DNA from: Anseranas semipalmata | Taxonomy: Eukaryota > Chordata > Aves > Anseriformes > Anseranatidae | Length of the DNA: 64,000 nt | Reading direction: 5' to 3' | Assembly (NCBI GenBank): GCA_013399115.1 | Contig: VXAA01001148.1 | Coordinates: forward strand, 260,645-324,644 | In this document: piece after piece, positions 39,279 to 52,700 of the stretch | How positions within the stretch are numbered: the stretch's first letter is position 1 | Layout of the letters: each line of letters begins with the position of its first letter | Notes under the pieces: model-generated | Databases searched by the model: none | Told to the model about the DNA's origin: nothing | Seen by the model: the letters and a program-made list of their open reading frames with translations, nothing else | Translations under genes and position numbers: made by a program

Positions 39279-39750
39279 NNNNNNNNNNNNNNNNNNNNNN
39301 NNNNNNNNNNNNNNNNNNNNNNNNNNNNNNNNNNNNNNNNNNNNNNNNNNNNNNNNNNNNNNNNNNNNNNNNNNNNNNNNNNNNNNNNNNNNNNNNNNNN
39401 NNNNNNNNNNNNNNNNNNNNNNNNNNNNNNNNNNNNNNNNNNNNNNNNNNNNNNNNNNNNNNNNNNNNNNNNNNNNNNNNNNNNNNNNNNNNNNNNNNNN
39501 NNNNNNNNNNNNNNNNNNNNNNNNNNNNNNNNNNNNNNNNNNNNNNNNNNNNNNNNNNNNNNNNNNNNNNNNNNNNNNNNNNNNNNNNNNNNNNNNNNNN
39601 NNNNNNNNNNNNNNNNNNNNNNNNNNNNNNNNNNNNNNNNNNNNNNNNNNNNNNNNNNNNNNNNNNNNNNNNNNNNNNNNNNNNNNNNNNNNNNNNNNNN
39701 NNNNNNNNNNNNNNNNNNNNNNNNNNNNNNNNNNNNNNNNNNNNNNNNNN
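39279..39750. other. Assembly gap (472 N) probably hiding SMARCC1 exon 1
   Basis: All 472 bases are N. The flanks are poly-G and GC-rich, a common cause of sequencing drop-out. The SMARCC1 N-terminal coding sequence (about 65 residues ending in a GKHYKK-like motif before the first visible exon) was not found on either flank or in the following 6.9 kb, so it most likely lies here. Confidence 0.75.
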
Positions 39751-39988
39751 GGGGGCGGCGGTTGAGCGGCTCCGCGGGGCTCCGCGGGGCTGGGAGCGCT
39801 CCCCGCCGGGCCCGGCCCCGCTTCCTCGCGGCGCTGCGCCCGCTGCCGCCCTCGCCGCCCCTGGTTCCTCCTCGCTCAGCCCGGCCGCCGCGCCTCCCGC
39901 TCTCCTTGCTGCTTTTTCCTGCGGGGCGGCTCCGCGGCTCTCCCGGTAGCTGAGCCGGGAAAAATGGCCCGACGGGAACTTCGCTGAA

Positions 39989-40020
39989 GACAGACAGACA
40001 GACCGACAGACCGACCGACC
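39989..40020. repeat. (GACA/GACC)8 tetranucleotide repeat
   Basis: Eight 4-base units in the CpG island just after the gap. Confidence 0.9.
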
Positions 40021-43000
40021 TCCGGGTGGGGCAGCGCTGGAGAGCGGCGCCGAGCTTTGTGCCCGGCGGAGGGCTGAGGGCCGGCCGCCGCCGCGCTCCT
40101 CGGGACGTCCGGCTGAGGTAGCCCCGGACAGGTTTCCCCGCTGCGCCGTCGGCTGGGTTATTTGCGCGGCCGTGCCCCGGATCCTGGACCCAGCTGGGTT
40201 AAAAACCCAAAGCAGGACGTGTTTAGAGGTGTGTTTTACCGGTCCTTCCACTTATCTGGTTAGAGCGCAGCCACGCGCGTTGGAATCCGCGCTGCGGGGG
40301 GAGGCGGTGGTTTGAGCCAGCAGCTTAAGCTATTTCTGTTGATAAAGAAGTGGTGATGCAAAAGTGCCAGCCTCCCGTTGGACTTCGCTTTGATTGTGCT
40401 TCCCTGCTGCTTCTGGACGTCTGAGGAGGAGCATTCGTTCATCGTGCTTTTGTAACAAAATACCCACAGGAATACGAGCAACTTGCTGATCTTGAAAGCG
40501 ACTTTGAACTGGTACCTGCTATTCTGCAGGAGAGTAAATCGTGTTACTCAAAGCCTTGTAGCCGTTGTTGTCCCTCGCTGCTGTGGATGAAATGCAGACA
40601 GGCTGGTTCTCACCTTAGCAGCCTGGCAGGGCCTCTTATCTGTGCTTGGGGAATGGGAGCCTTCGTTCCGTACTCCAGAGCAAACCGCTTTTCTTATAAT
40701 TAGTTTACACTTATCAGTATTACTGGCTATAAAGATTAGATACTTCTGTTTGTTTCTTGGACTCTGGAAGGTAATTAAAATTGGGCTAAGAAGAAACCCT
40801 CAGTGGGCAAATGAATTTCAAATATTGCTGTGTAAAATCCTTTAAAAATTTAAAAGTGGTTTTTGGTTTGGGGAACAAAGAGATGGGCAGTTCCTGTGGT
40901 CATTACTGGTGTTTGGAGAAGTACCCATGAGACGTGCAGTGCTGGGCTCTGGTTCCGTTGGGTTCTGTTTCTTTGTGCAGTGGATACTTCGTTCTTAGTC
41001 CCGTTTCCCGTAACGCAGGTGGCAGCTTTGCTGTACGCGCACGTCCTTGCCCAGATGAGCGCGCGGTGATTATAGCTGGCTTACGTCCAGCCTGCGCCCT
41101 CAGCGGGCACCCGCACATCCCGGCGCTGCCGCGCGCGTTGTGTCCGGCCCTGGGGGTGCCGAGGAAGCCGAGGCCCTGTGGGAGAGAGCCCAGAGAACGG
41201 CAGCGAGCGCGACCGAGGGTCCAGGATTCAGACGGGCAAGGAGAGAGAGAATTGCTATATAAGTCTTGTCGTTCCCATCTCTAGATGAGACGGGTCTTCA
41301 AATAGACAAGGGTTCTCTGCGTCTCTAGAGTGCAGCTCAAAAATAAGGGGGTTGAATCGCAGTATGGGCGGCTTGCACTGGGTAGTAGAAAACCGGTGCT
41401 TGTAAACCAGGAGGAACGGGCTGCGTGGGCAGTGTGGCCGATGATAAATTCGGCGCGGTAGTGACATGGGCTTTGTGCGCCCGCATTGCTGCGGAAGGAC
41501 GTTCTGCTTTCCCCACGCAAACCTCTCCTGGCCCGCTTCTCCAGGGCTGAAGCGCTGGCAGTGAGGAGACCCTTCTGCTGACGGGCAAATCATGCTGGGG
41601 AGCGGGGACTCGGCTGGTTGAGTAAAGGGCCCTGGTACGGGTGGAAGGAACGTTGGGGCGTGCTTTTCGTGGTGGCAGATACAATGACCGAAAGCAGTAT
41701 TGTTTATTGCAGCCTTCAGCCCCCTTCCCATCTGTGTGTGTGAAGCATGAAAGTCGCCTTGTGCTGCTTCTCTGTGCTGCACCCCGCTTCTTCCCGGGCC
41801 CTGGTGCGGATGTCTGGGAGTCGCGTCTGATTCGTCCTGTGGTTCTGAGCCCTGGAGGAGCTGAGAGTCCTATTTCATAGCGTTTGGGTAAACTAACTCT
41901 GGGGACGGCAAAGTGCCCATTAGAAGCAGAAATTTGCACTTCAAAAGTGGAGGAAAAACCAGGCAATTCATTTTTTATTGTATAAATGCTCGGTGATTTC
42001 TAATATTACGCGCTAAATAGTTCCTTTGACTTTAACCAACAAATTGCTTATGTGAAAATGGCTTGTCATGAAGCAGTGTTTAAAATATCTTTTTTTTTTC
42101 TTTGCATGTGTTACAAAGGATATGGAAAATAACCTTGGCCTTACAGTTGTAGTCCCTAAGGACAATTCCGGGTGTGTTAATCATGTCCAGCTTGATACGT
42201 TGGTCCGTGGGAGCAGCGGATACCTCGTGGCTCTGAAAGCCGTGCCACTGAGACAGGAGGCTGGAAAACCGCAGGGCCTGGGGTGTTTTGTTTGATTTTG
42301 AAGAGCAAGGGGAATGCTGTCTTGGAAGGGACTTAGAGGAGAAGGCGGATCGTGGGCTGTCCATACGGACACTCAGCCGTACAGCGTGCGAGGTATCGCT
42401 TGGCAGCCCGGGTGGTTTGCTGAATATCTGGGACCCACTTTTACTACTTGAGGTGTTCCATGTAGAACAAGAAGTTCGCTGTTTCCCTTTCGGCAGCGGA
42501 GCGCGGTGCCATTGCAAGGTGCTCACCTGACATCAGCAGAGCACGTGTCCGATCTCCGGCGGGACGGTGCTGCCAGCGGTAGCGTGGGATCCCCTTGTGC
42601 CACTGTGCCGGCGCACCGGGAGGTGGGAGCCGGGAGGTGGCAGGGCTTCAGGTGGCGGGAGAGCACCCGCTGGTTGGCCGGGAGCTGAACTGGGGATGCG
42701 CGGTTATCCATCGGCTAGCTCCGGCTTCCCGTGTCGGGGCTGGCCTCATCGAGTACTTCCTTGCTGATGGGCTGTGATTTAACCCCAGGGAGGATTTTCT
42801 CCGTGTTTGGAGCTCTTTTGTGTTCTCACCTTTAAAAAAGGGACAAGGGCTATAAGCTAAATCAAAGTATTTGAATGCTGTTTTTCCTTTCCCTGTTACC
42901 TAGCTATGTGAGCTGAAACGTTCTTTGTTTGGGGGAAGGAAAGGATTTCGTGCATTGGGGCTACAATGTAGAGCCGTAACGGGGTTGTTTAAGGTCAGTA

Positions 43001-44347
43001 GCCACATCAAACCTGGACATACAAATCTGTCCCCTGTGTCTACGGCAAAGGCTTGTCCAGTGCAGCTGTAATGGCAAATGTTGCTAGTGAAGATAAGCGA
43101 TTTCTTCTGCTGCTGGTGGCTCTCTGTGCTTGGGTGATTTGATACTAAAAGGCTTCTGAGCGTACGTGTTTCCTGCTTGATGCCAGTATAGCTTAAGGAT
43201 GCGCCGTGTCTTTTGTATTTCCAGTTGACAGGGAAGTGTGCAGTATAGATCGGGCTTTAACAAAATCCTCTTACACCAAAGCTATTTGTCTAGGAACAGC
43301 ACATAGTTTCCAGAATGTATTGTTTAAAGATCTTTATTTGCTGCAGTATCACTTTCTGCTTCTGTCTGCTGTGGAGAGTAGTGGAAAACGTGCAGATGTG
43401 TTGTGACTTCAGTCTTCCGTGGTCCTCCAACACCCCTGTGTGTCCATCAGGAAAGATCTTACCTAATTTTGCTGCATTAAAGCCTGTGAAGCCAGATCCA
43501 TCTGTATTTCTGGCTAGCGTGCATGAGTGAATGAGAGGAGTCTCTTGTGTTTCCTTTCGAAGGCTTTTGTCCTCGTCTTTAGGGGGAACCTTGGCAAGTA
43601 AGTGGCTTTCCTGTATAAGGAATTGCAAGCAGTGGTGGTGCGAAGCAGCCCCGGGGGTTCCCGTTATCTTCCTTCCTGATGCTTCCAGCTGTCAGCGCCT
43701 CCAGTGTCGGAGGTGAAAGTGGGGTCTGCAAGTATAGAGCAAGTGCCTGACAACCCTCATGTCTAAGAATACATTTTCACAGGTATATTCTCATGTAAAT
43801 GTGTTTTTCTAAGGAAAACATTTTATTAAAAATACAGTAAATCAGTACAAGAATACCACGTTGGATGCGGTTCTTTTCGGACTGAGGTAATGGCTCTGCG
43901 TGCTCCGAGTCACCCTGTGCTTACGGTAGGCTGGAGCGACGCTCTTCAGCTCTTAAATGAAAAACACGTGCGTCCCCTGTTCTTGATGACAGCGTTGTCT
44001 TGGGGACTTGTGTTTACAAGTGACAAAAAAATCTACTAGAAAACCCTGAGCTTGGATGTTCCCTTACCAGTTTTCATTTGCTGTTTTTGTTGGCTTGTGT
44101 GAAGAATGTTCTTTCTCGGATCCTGTATTTCATGAATTATCTTCCCATGTTTTATGGGATCCTCAACCTAGAAGCCGAGATAACCTTAGCTAGAGGGATT
44201 ATGCTGAAGGCAGAACATGGTTTTGGTTTAGGTGCCATAAAGAAGCTCTGAGTGTAAGTACACTACATGGGTTGAGAAGGGCATTAGTTGAATTCAGGTT
44301 TTGGATTGATGATGGGTTATTTTTGTTTTCTCTATTCAATATCGACA

Positions 44348-44390
44348 GAATAATGAAGGCTGCGTGTTGACTGAATAATGAAGGCTGCGT
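44348..44390. repeat. 25-bp direct repeat, two copies
   Basis: GAATAATGAAGGCTGCGT starts at 44,348 and 44,373, in SMARCC1 intron 1. Confidence 0.88.
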
Positions 44391-44672
44391 AGCTTTGGAG
44401 GAGATGTGCAAAAGCTACTTTTGCATTTGTTTTTAATCTACCTGGAGAAGGCTTCCTCTGCAAGCTAAAGGCGTGGTGTTACAGTATACTCTGTTGTTTT
44501 ACTGGGGAAATTTCTGTATCTGTCAATCTCTGTATGTATTTAGAGAAACTGCTGTGGGTAGGCAGTCCCACCTCTAGGCAGCTGGACTTAAATTGGAACC
44601 AACGGTTTTGCTATTTGAACATATTTAACATGTATGGCATGTGAATGTGTTCAAGACCAAAGCTGTCTTGGT

Positions 44673-44731
44673 AATAGAAATGGGATTATTTAATAGAGAT
44701 GGGATTATTTAATAGAAATGGGATTATTTAC
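44673..44731. repeat. 19-bp tandem repeat, three copies
   Basis: AATAGAAATGGGATTATTT occurs three times with one A/G change in the middle copy. Confidence 0.92.
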
Positions 44732-46614
44732 TGTGAGGTCTGGCATTTAATCTGCTGTGCTTTTGTTTTCACGTTTGTGCAAGTGTTAAACCTGTAGTTC
44801 AGCAGATACCTGTTCTGCCCGCACCTCCTGGTTTCCGTTTGTTCGGCTGCAGGGCTGAACTGCAAGGGCAGGGTTTTATGCAGACATGCATAAGGCGGCG
44901 GTGTAGGGGTCGAACGTGCAAAATGAAGGGGGCTTCAGGGCCCCTAGCTGTGATGCCTCTGTGCACGTCCTGGGTGCGACAGTCGCTTGTTCTAAAACTG
45001 TACGGAGAGTAATGTAGATTAACAGCTTTAAAAATACACAGCACTGCCTGCATTTAAGTAATCCTTCTTGGTTTAGCAACCCTGAAGACACTGATAAAAA
45101 GGGTTCTGGCAAATTTAGCAATAGGAGTTTAAGTATCATTCTGTGCCTGCCTGCTGGAGAATTTTACCGCTCGTAACAAAGGCAGGAGAGTGGCACGCTT
45201 CCCTTCCCGCTGGGCTGCAGCACCTGGTAAGTTAATGCAGAGGCTGTGATGGGCTTTTAAGGACAGATGCTGGATTAACTGAGGCATCTGGGTTAGTCAC
45301 GTGCTCCATTTTGCTGTCCTGTCTAGCATCCGTAATTCCAACAAAAGGTTGCTTAAGCTGCTCTGGTGAATTCAGCTGCAGCAGGCAGAGCTCCCAGTTC
45401 GAAAATCACGTATAAAGAAAGAAATAGTCGCTAGCTGAGAGAAGAGCAAGGGTCTAGAGGTTTGTAAAAAGCCTGAGAGCAAAAGTCTTTATCTTCAGTT
45501 GGATTCTAACAGCAATAAAGACTGATTTATTGCTGTTTCATATCTCTGCGGTAGCTGATGTGAGTTGATAGGGGTTGTTAATTGCATAAAATTGTCACAA
45601 TTGCCTGCCTTTCATGGGGGAGGGAAGAGGGGTGAGATATGCAGCTTTGGAAATTTAGCCTTCTGATTTTTTATAGGATCATATGTCTAGATTAAATTTC
45701 CTACATGGGGTAGGGCACATGGGGAGTCTTACAGGTATTTGTGCCCTTTTTGTTGCTAAGATTGAATTTCTCAGATATATCTATCTGCTTGTTTTAGCAA
45801 GCACAGAAGGAACTTGAGTCCTGAGGTAGTCAGATACTTTAAAATCATAATGGGAAAGTCAGTGTTTTCGTGGTGTCTTTCACTGCATAGATGGGACTTT
45901 GGAAAGCTTAGTTAACACCATTGCTTTAAAGTTTTAAAGGTTATGGCTCAGATTTTTTTTAAGGGGCTTTAGGAGAATCTGATATGAAGGAAGCACAATC
46001 TTACAGTTCATAGTGTTACTCAGGTAAATGTCTATAGGGTAGCTAATATTACTGCATGTTCTACATGAACAAGTAGTGTTTGTTCTACTCTTAGAACTGT
46101 CTTCTGGCTTCTTGAGAAGACTACATCCAGTAAGAGAATGTAGTACTGGGAGTAAGGAAAACTCTGCAGCCATTCTTTTTTCTTTCTAATTCCATGCTGT
46201 GATTTCCCCTTTTCCATATATGCTTTTTATTAGAAGCGTAACTTCAGGAAATGCTTATGTTGTTGCAAAGCATGCACTGAAGTTGCTGTAGAAAGCCTTG
46301 TATATGCGTGGGCCAGAATTAACCTGTTCCTTTATTAGGAACCATGAATCAGATGGAAGTAGTCAGTATCTCTTTAAACACCCCGTGGCCGTGATGAATT
46401 GATGATGATTCACAGATACGTACTGTATTTTAAGAGTATAGCTTGAAAAACGTGCGTGGTGCTTGTTCTGTGCCCAACCCTCCCTCCCTCGCCAGTGATC
46501 CTTAAATCTTAAACTGTGCCCTACAACTGATAAAGTGGTCTGGGCAATTAATAACCCAGTCTTCGTGTTGTATTATCCTCTGTCCCAAGTAAGCGTGTGT
46601 GTTTTGTCTTTCAG

Positions 46615-46734
46615 TATGTTCAAGCAGATGCTCCTACCAATAAAACGCTGGCTGGGCTGGTGGTGCAGCTGCTGCAGTTCCAGGAAGATGCCTTTGGAAA
46701 ACATGTCACCAATCCTGCCTTCACAAAGCTTCCT
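46615..46734 (+). CDS. SMARCC1: SMARCC1 exon 2
   Basis: 40 codons, phase 0/0, bounded by TCTTTCAG|TAT and CCT|GTGAGT. It encodes [20 protein letters not shown] and then [20 protein letters not shown], identical to human SMARCC1 as I recall it except Gln for His at the third residue. Numbering assumes one upstream coding exon. Confidence 0.97.
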
Positions 46735-49700
46735 GTGAGTACTGGGGTTAACCCGCTGCTATTACAGCAGCGCGTTTTGTTCTTCATCCAGGGTCTGTGC
46801 TGCTGGCGTGCTTCCAGGCCACTGGGAGACGTGTGCTTAGCCTGAAGCTTTTGTTGGTGCATCCTCTGGAAGGGGTGAAATAGCACACTCTTTGAAAAGC
46901 AGGTTTTCAATTTAATGCGGCTTATTTTCTATACATTTGGAAATGATTTCCTGAATACTGTGGAGGGGCTTTAATTTCTAGTGCACGTTCTTTGTAAACT
47001 GCTAAACTTTAAGTCAAATCCATTTGGACTGATGCATCCCAAATTGGCTGATAACATGCACTTTCCAAGGCAAACAAGTTTAATCAACAGAAATATCCAG
47101 TGAAATCTTCTAACCTGTGACGCTGTCAATGCTAAGAAATGGCTTTACCATGTCTTTAGTAGTGCATGGTTACCTAGTCTGTCTAGCACAGTTTCCATGT
47201 CACTCAGAATATTGGTATACAGAGATAATATAAATCTTTTAAGCGTTGCTGATAGCATTTAAAGTTCAAACTTGTTACATCTTTACCAGTAGTATCTTTG
47301 TGATTGTATTCAGAGATCAGCCCTGTTCTGCTTGGAACCCTGTATGCCATGAAAAGAATCTTGCCCAAATGAGCATGAACTTTAAACTTCTGGTTAAGAG
47401 AGGGATGCAGCAAATGTTACGGACAGTAAGCTAGGGATTTCACTTGTGGAGGACAAGGACTGCAGCATTCTCATGGTATCAAGCATCCACTTGGCTGGTT
47501 TAGGGTAGGTTTTGTGGGCCAAGACAGCTGCCATAAATGCGTTTGTAAGCATTGTGGGCGTCAGCAGGAAGGTCTTTGTTTATTGCTACAAAATACTTAC
47601 TGGGAACCTAAGGTCATACAACTCAGGATGCTCTTTGATATACAAATTAAGTTGGGAATATTTGTAACTCATTACAATATCCTAAACTGAAGTTGTTCTG
47701 AAAACGAAAGTACTTCTATCTTCTTTGCTTCACCACTTATGGAACACTATCGTTTATTGTTTTCTGGTTATTTTTTTTTCCAGATATCTTTTACTTTTGT
47801 AACTTCTTTTGTTAAGAGTGTGAACTCATGCATGTTGTTTCCAGAAGGAGTTTTCAGACTTACTTATCAGGTGAATCTCATGCTTAGGAATGCACCAGAA
47901 AGCTCCACAAGATGCCGTTAAAATGTTGCTCAGTGGTAATGAAAAGCTGCAGGATCAGAGGTGAACGTTGTGGTGCTTTATTTTGATCTGGCAGCATGGA
48001 CCGTAAAACTGTACCCATTTTCAGCAACAAGTTGATAAGCCATTTGGGTGCTGTCACATCTTAAATCAATTTGTAATATCTTACAAATGGGTAATGAAGA
48101 TTTCAGTGGCATTGCAAATATGTTGTTGCTGTGTTTAACTATTCTTGCTGTTCCAGAGGTCTAATCTGATAAAATTTGCTTAGTTTCAGCTTACAGCAGT
48201 TGGATCTCTGTGCTCTTGGTTACTTCTGCAGAAAACAACTCTTGAGTACACCTTTACATTGTTTTTGAGGAAATGCAGTATGTACTCTTAAGAGGAGGTT
48301 AGCTTTCACTTTTTTAGGTCTAATTCAAGATACTGGTTCAGGCTACTAAGGAGACTTTGTTATTCTATGGTAGCACTTTGAAGCTGAGCAGAAAGCTTCA
48401 GTTTCACAGGACTGTGGCTGGTTTAGAGAGGTGGGTTGAGGGGATGTCTCAAGTGACTTTGCTAATTTCCAAAAATGTGTTGAAAAGCTGTCGGACTTCC
48501 CCTGAAATGAAACCGAACGAGGCTAAAAGAGGTTAAAAGCTTGTAGTTGTTTTCATGACTGCTCAGTAATACCACGTCAGCTTAAGATCCTCCCTTGCAG
48601 GGAACGAGGAAGATCGTGCTTGTATGAAAAACGCAACGCCCAAGTCCTCAAAACTCCGAGCGCTACGTACCTGTGGATGGCTGAAGGAGTCCTCAGTTTG
48701 TGACTGTTGCTCACAACTGCCACCACTGAAGGCTGCTGTCAGTAGCCCGTTCCTTGCTTGGTGCCGTTTTCCACTGCTACGCACCGCAGCTTGCCCTCGG
48801 TAGTGCAGGTTCCTCGAGGTGGGGTGTTAGTCTCAAGAACTACAGTTGTCGCAAAACAGGGATGTGGCTCACCAGGAGCACTTGCTGCTGAGAACGTCAG
48901 TCCGAGGCTGCTCGTCCAGCTTACTTTGGAGGCTTTATGCTTTTCCCAGTGCCAGCCTGTCTCAGGCCAGCATCCCTCCTGCTCGTTCTCTGAAGCGCCT
49001 GCTCTTCTGCGCTGGAGCAGGCAGTGGCAAAGGGGAGCTGGTCCCTTCCGTCAGTGTTCGGGGCGTACTTCTCTGACCTGCTCTGAAACCACTGCAGTCT
49101 GCATTCGCTGAAATAAAGTTCATACCTCTTGCTTTAGTGTTTTGAGTGGATGAGGCAGTGAGACCTAGCATTTGATAGAGGGTGTTAATTCTGTGTTTAA
49201 GCTCCTGTTTTTGGCAAGGGTGCAGTACAGTACAGGATCTGTAACTGGATGTGGAGTAAGTGAAGGGCTGGTACAGTGTGACTGCAGTGCGTGTCTTCTG
49301 GTTATTGCATTTAAACGCATATTGTCTAACTTTATTACTTCTAAAATAAGAAAATATTAATTGTCTTAAAGACAGTTTTGCATGCTTCAAGGGAAGGTTA
49401 TATTAAGATACTAACTCCTAAAAGACAGCAGACTGAGGCCAGTTGGTTTTAATTGCCTTGTTATGCTGGATTTTGTTGGGTAAAAATGTTGGAGGAAATC
49501 TGGCTTACTGATGGGTACATCTCAGCAGAACAGGTTTTGTCTAATTGTTAAAAGCTGTTTCCTTTTGTTAAACCGCTCGCTGCTACTACCGTAAGAGGGT
49601 CTTGCTAGAGGCTGCTGGCAGTTTAAATTGACCTCAGTCCATGAGAGCAACTTCTGTCCTGTTTTTCATGGTGGAGCATTGGCTGGGCCTCCTGTGTGTG

Positions 49701-52700
49701 GTAGCACGACCAGTGCTTGCCAAAGCCTCTGCAGCTGCGTGTGCCCTGGGTGCCAGCGCACGGGGCTGCCCTGCACAGCTCCAGCGTGAGGACGTGGCCC
49801 TGGGAAGCAAGGAGGTGTAGCCTGGCTGCCGAAGGGTTTCACGTTGTCCCTTGTAAAGCGCTCGTGGGGTCGGGGTCTGCTTGCTGTGCTGTCGGGTCCT
49901 GATGCTGGAGGCGGGCCGCCGGCCGGCTGCTCCACAAGGAGAGGCTGCAGCAGCACCCTGGGCCTGAAGCTGGGGACGTTGGGCTCCCAAAACGTGGGTG
50001 AAGCAGGCTTTGCCACTCTGATTTCGTTCAGTTGTGTGACGTGTCCAGCACGTTGGCACAGAGGGGAGTACTGACTCTGGATGGCCAAGTGTATGTAGGG
50101 AGGACATCCCTGAGATAATCAACAGCAACCTGTGTAATAGTGCTGAAAAAGCATGGCTTGCAGCAGGTCTTTTCGTGTTGAGCTGGGATTGTTTTAGGGC
50201 AGCTAGTGTTTGCGTGCCTTTGTGCAGGGGCGCGTTTGAGAACCAGCGCTTGTGTTCTCGGAGCCAAGCGGCATGTCAATAAAATCATTCAGTGCTTTAA
50301 TTCCGGCTTCTGATCAGAGACGGCTCAGTCCGTAGGGGGTTTCAGGTCGCTGGGAGTAGCACTGAAATGCGTGCAACTCGTACGTCGGCAGGTACGCGTA
50401 CGGTGGCTTTGGACTCCAATGGCTTTCTGTGCACAGCAGGGCTGGAAACAGATGGCAGACCGGGAGCAGCTCTGTTCTCGTTGAATGCTTAGGAAGGATC
50501 TTTTTTATGTTGTTCTTGGACACTGGCATATACGATACCTTGCAGAGCTGCTTTTCTTTCCATTAGCAGCCCCAGAGCCAAGGAAGGCGATGTTTCGTTT
50601 AGTTCCCATGCTACCATATTAGTTTCCTGATTGAAGAATGAATTTTAAATGTTTGTCAGTAATGCTAAGACTGTACTTCAGTGTTCGTTCTGCATTAGCA
50701 AACATTCCTGAAGCGTCATATAACTGAGTTAAAGAAAATTACCTAGTCTGACCTAAAAAAGTAAGCTGGAAGCCAGATCAGGAACGTTCCTGATGCAGAA
50801 GAGCTAATGGGAAGCTGCTGTGCGTGCACAGTGCCTCCCGCTCTGTGTTCTCTGCTCGCTTCCAGCAGAAGGCAGCCTGCAGAAAGCCACCAGTGTCTGG
50901 AGCGCGGCCACCAAGCCACTCCCCAGATTCCGTTTGGTGAATTGTACAAGTCTTTTTATTTTTACTGAGAAACACAAAACAGACTGATCCTGGTGTGTTC
51001 AGCGCACCTATGGGAAGACGGGTTTTGTTTCCTGTTCCACATGGAGTCACAGAATCCTTTAGGTTGGAAGAGACCTCCAAGATCACCTAGTCCAACCTAT
51101 GACCTAACACTACCAAGCCCTCCACTAGACCATGTCACTAAGCTCTACATCCAAACGTCTTTTGAAGACCTCCAGGGATGGTGACTCAACCACTTCCCTG
51201 GGCAGCCTGTTCCAATGCCTCACAACCCTTTCAGTAAAGAAATTTTTCCTAATATCCAACCTAAGCCTCCCCTGGTGCAACTTTAGCCCATTCCCCCTCG
51301 TCCTATCACTGGACACGTGGGAGAAGAGCCCAATCCCCACCTCGCTACAGCCTCCTTTCAGGTACCTGTAGAGAGCGATAAGGTCACCCCTGAGCCTCCT
51401 CTTCTCCAGGCTGAACAACCCCAGCTCCCTCAGCCGCTCCTCATAGGACTTGTTCTCCAGACCCCTCACCAGCTTCGTTGCCCTTCTCTGGACCCGCTCC
51501 AGCACCTCGATGTCCTTCCTGTAGTGAGGGGCCCAAACTTGAACACAGGACTCGAGGTACTGCTGGTCTCAGTGGGTAGCTGGGGTCTTTGAACGGAACA
51601 GCAGCAGGAGTGTCCCTGGGGGCTGCGGGGCGTGGGCTTGCGTCCTTCCTCATTACTGCAAGCGCATGCAGACACCGGGGCAGAACATGCGTTTCTGCTG
51701 TGGAAGCTTCTCTGGGTGATGGACCAGCCTGATTTTACCGGTTGAGTTTATAATTAGAGCAGCTTTCTTTAAATGTGTCTGAAGTTGCCTGGGAAATGGA
51801 CTTGTTTGCGTAAATAAACTTTTAAAAAGTCCTCCTGTTTCTATATAAAAGTTGCCAAGAGCAGTGCTGCAGTTATTAGAAAGACATTCATGTTTGTAAC
51901 TTAATTTTAAGTCTCACATAAACTTAAATCACTTTCTTCTTGTGGTTCAGTCAAATTGATTTACTAGTCTTTTTGGAAGTAATCTGTAACTGTAAAGAGA
52001 AGACCGGGTGAACAGAAACAGAGTTTTAATTTGTTCTATAATCGTGTCATGTGCCCCTTTCTTTAACTGGCTAGTTCATAAATGCTGTTGCATGTTTTTC
52101 TTCCTGTTCCAAATTGTGTATTGATAACATCAGATCCACTGTGTGTCAGTGCTCCCGAGAACCATGCTCAAAACAGATTCTGGTGCTGCATTTGTCTGGT
52201 CTTGGCTTTAGCTGAACTATCCAGTTCTCCTTCATTTCTAAGATTACTTGACAGCAACTTTTTCCAAGAACACACAAACATCCTTACTGGAGCAAAATAG
52301 CAAAGATAATTCTAAACTAAAATTAGTCAGGAAAACAAAGTGCCTTTCTATGTAGGCAACAGTCTTGCATGACTTTTTAGAGAACAGGCTTGGTGAGACT
52401 CAGCAGAGCTTTCAGTCTCCTCATGCTCCTGTTGAATTTCAGTTCTTGAATTCGGAGTACCTGTTACGAGTGTGCGGCTCAGCTAACATTGATAGTGAAG
52501 AAATGAGTTGGATTTAGCATTTTAGGGCAGATCTGCACAGCGACAAGCTAGATGGCTGAAACTCAGCTAACCAGTATGTATTCGTTGTTAAAATGATTAT
52601 ATAAAAGTGAGTGTCACTGTTCTAACTTTTCTGTTTCTAGGCAAAGTGCTTCATGGATTTCAAAGCTGGAGGTACATTATGTCACATTCTTGGTGCTGCT

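Larger units (their letters stand above)
38800..40280 (+). promoter_or_regulatory. CpG island and likely SMARCC1 promoter region (with gap)
   Basis: CpG density rises sharply from about 39,040 and stays high to about 40,280, interrupted by the N gap. GC-box-like runs (GGGGCGGGG) lie just before the gap. The position, upstream of SMARCC1 exons and downstream of the preceding gene's end, fits a CpG-island promoter. No TATA box is needed or seen. Confidence 0.65.
39751..46614 (+). other. SMARCC1 first intron (inferred)
   Basis: This runs from the GC-rich edge of the gap to the acceptor GTCTTTCAG. It begins with CpG-island sequence and a (GACM)8 microsatellite (39,989-40,020). CpG-rich patches recur near 41,030-41,220 and 42,500-42,760, and small tandem repeats lie near 44,348 and 44,673. 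I searched by eye for the missing N-terminal residues and did not find them. Confidence 0.6.

Noticed and set aside
38944..40251. Frames of 273 and 354 codons across the gap
   Set aside because: They exist only because N bases cannot contain stops. The real sequence is low-complexity GC-rich promoter DNA.
41255..41966. Minus-strand frames of 175 and 209 codons in SMARCC1 intron 1
   Set aside because: They overlap each other in different frames within a GC-rich patch and resemble no protein family I know.
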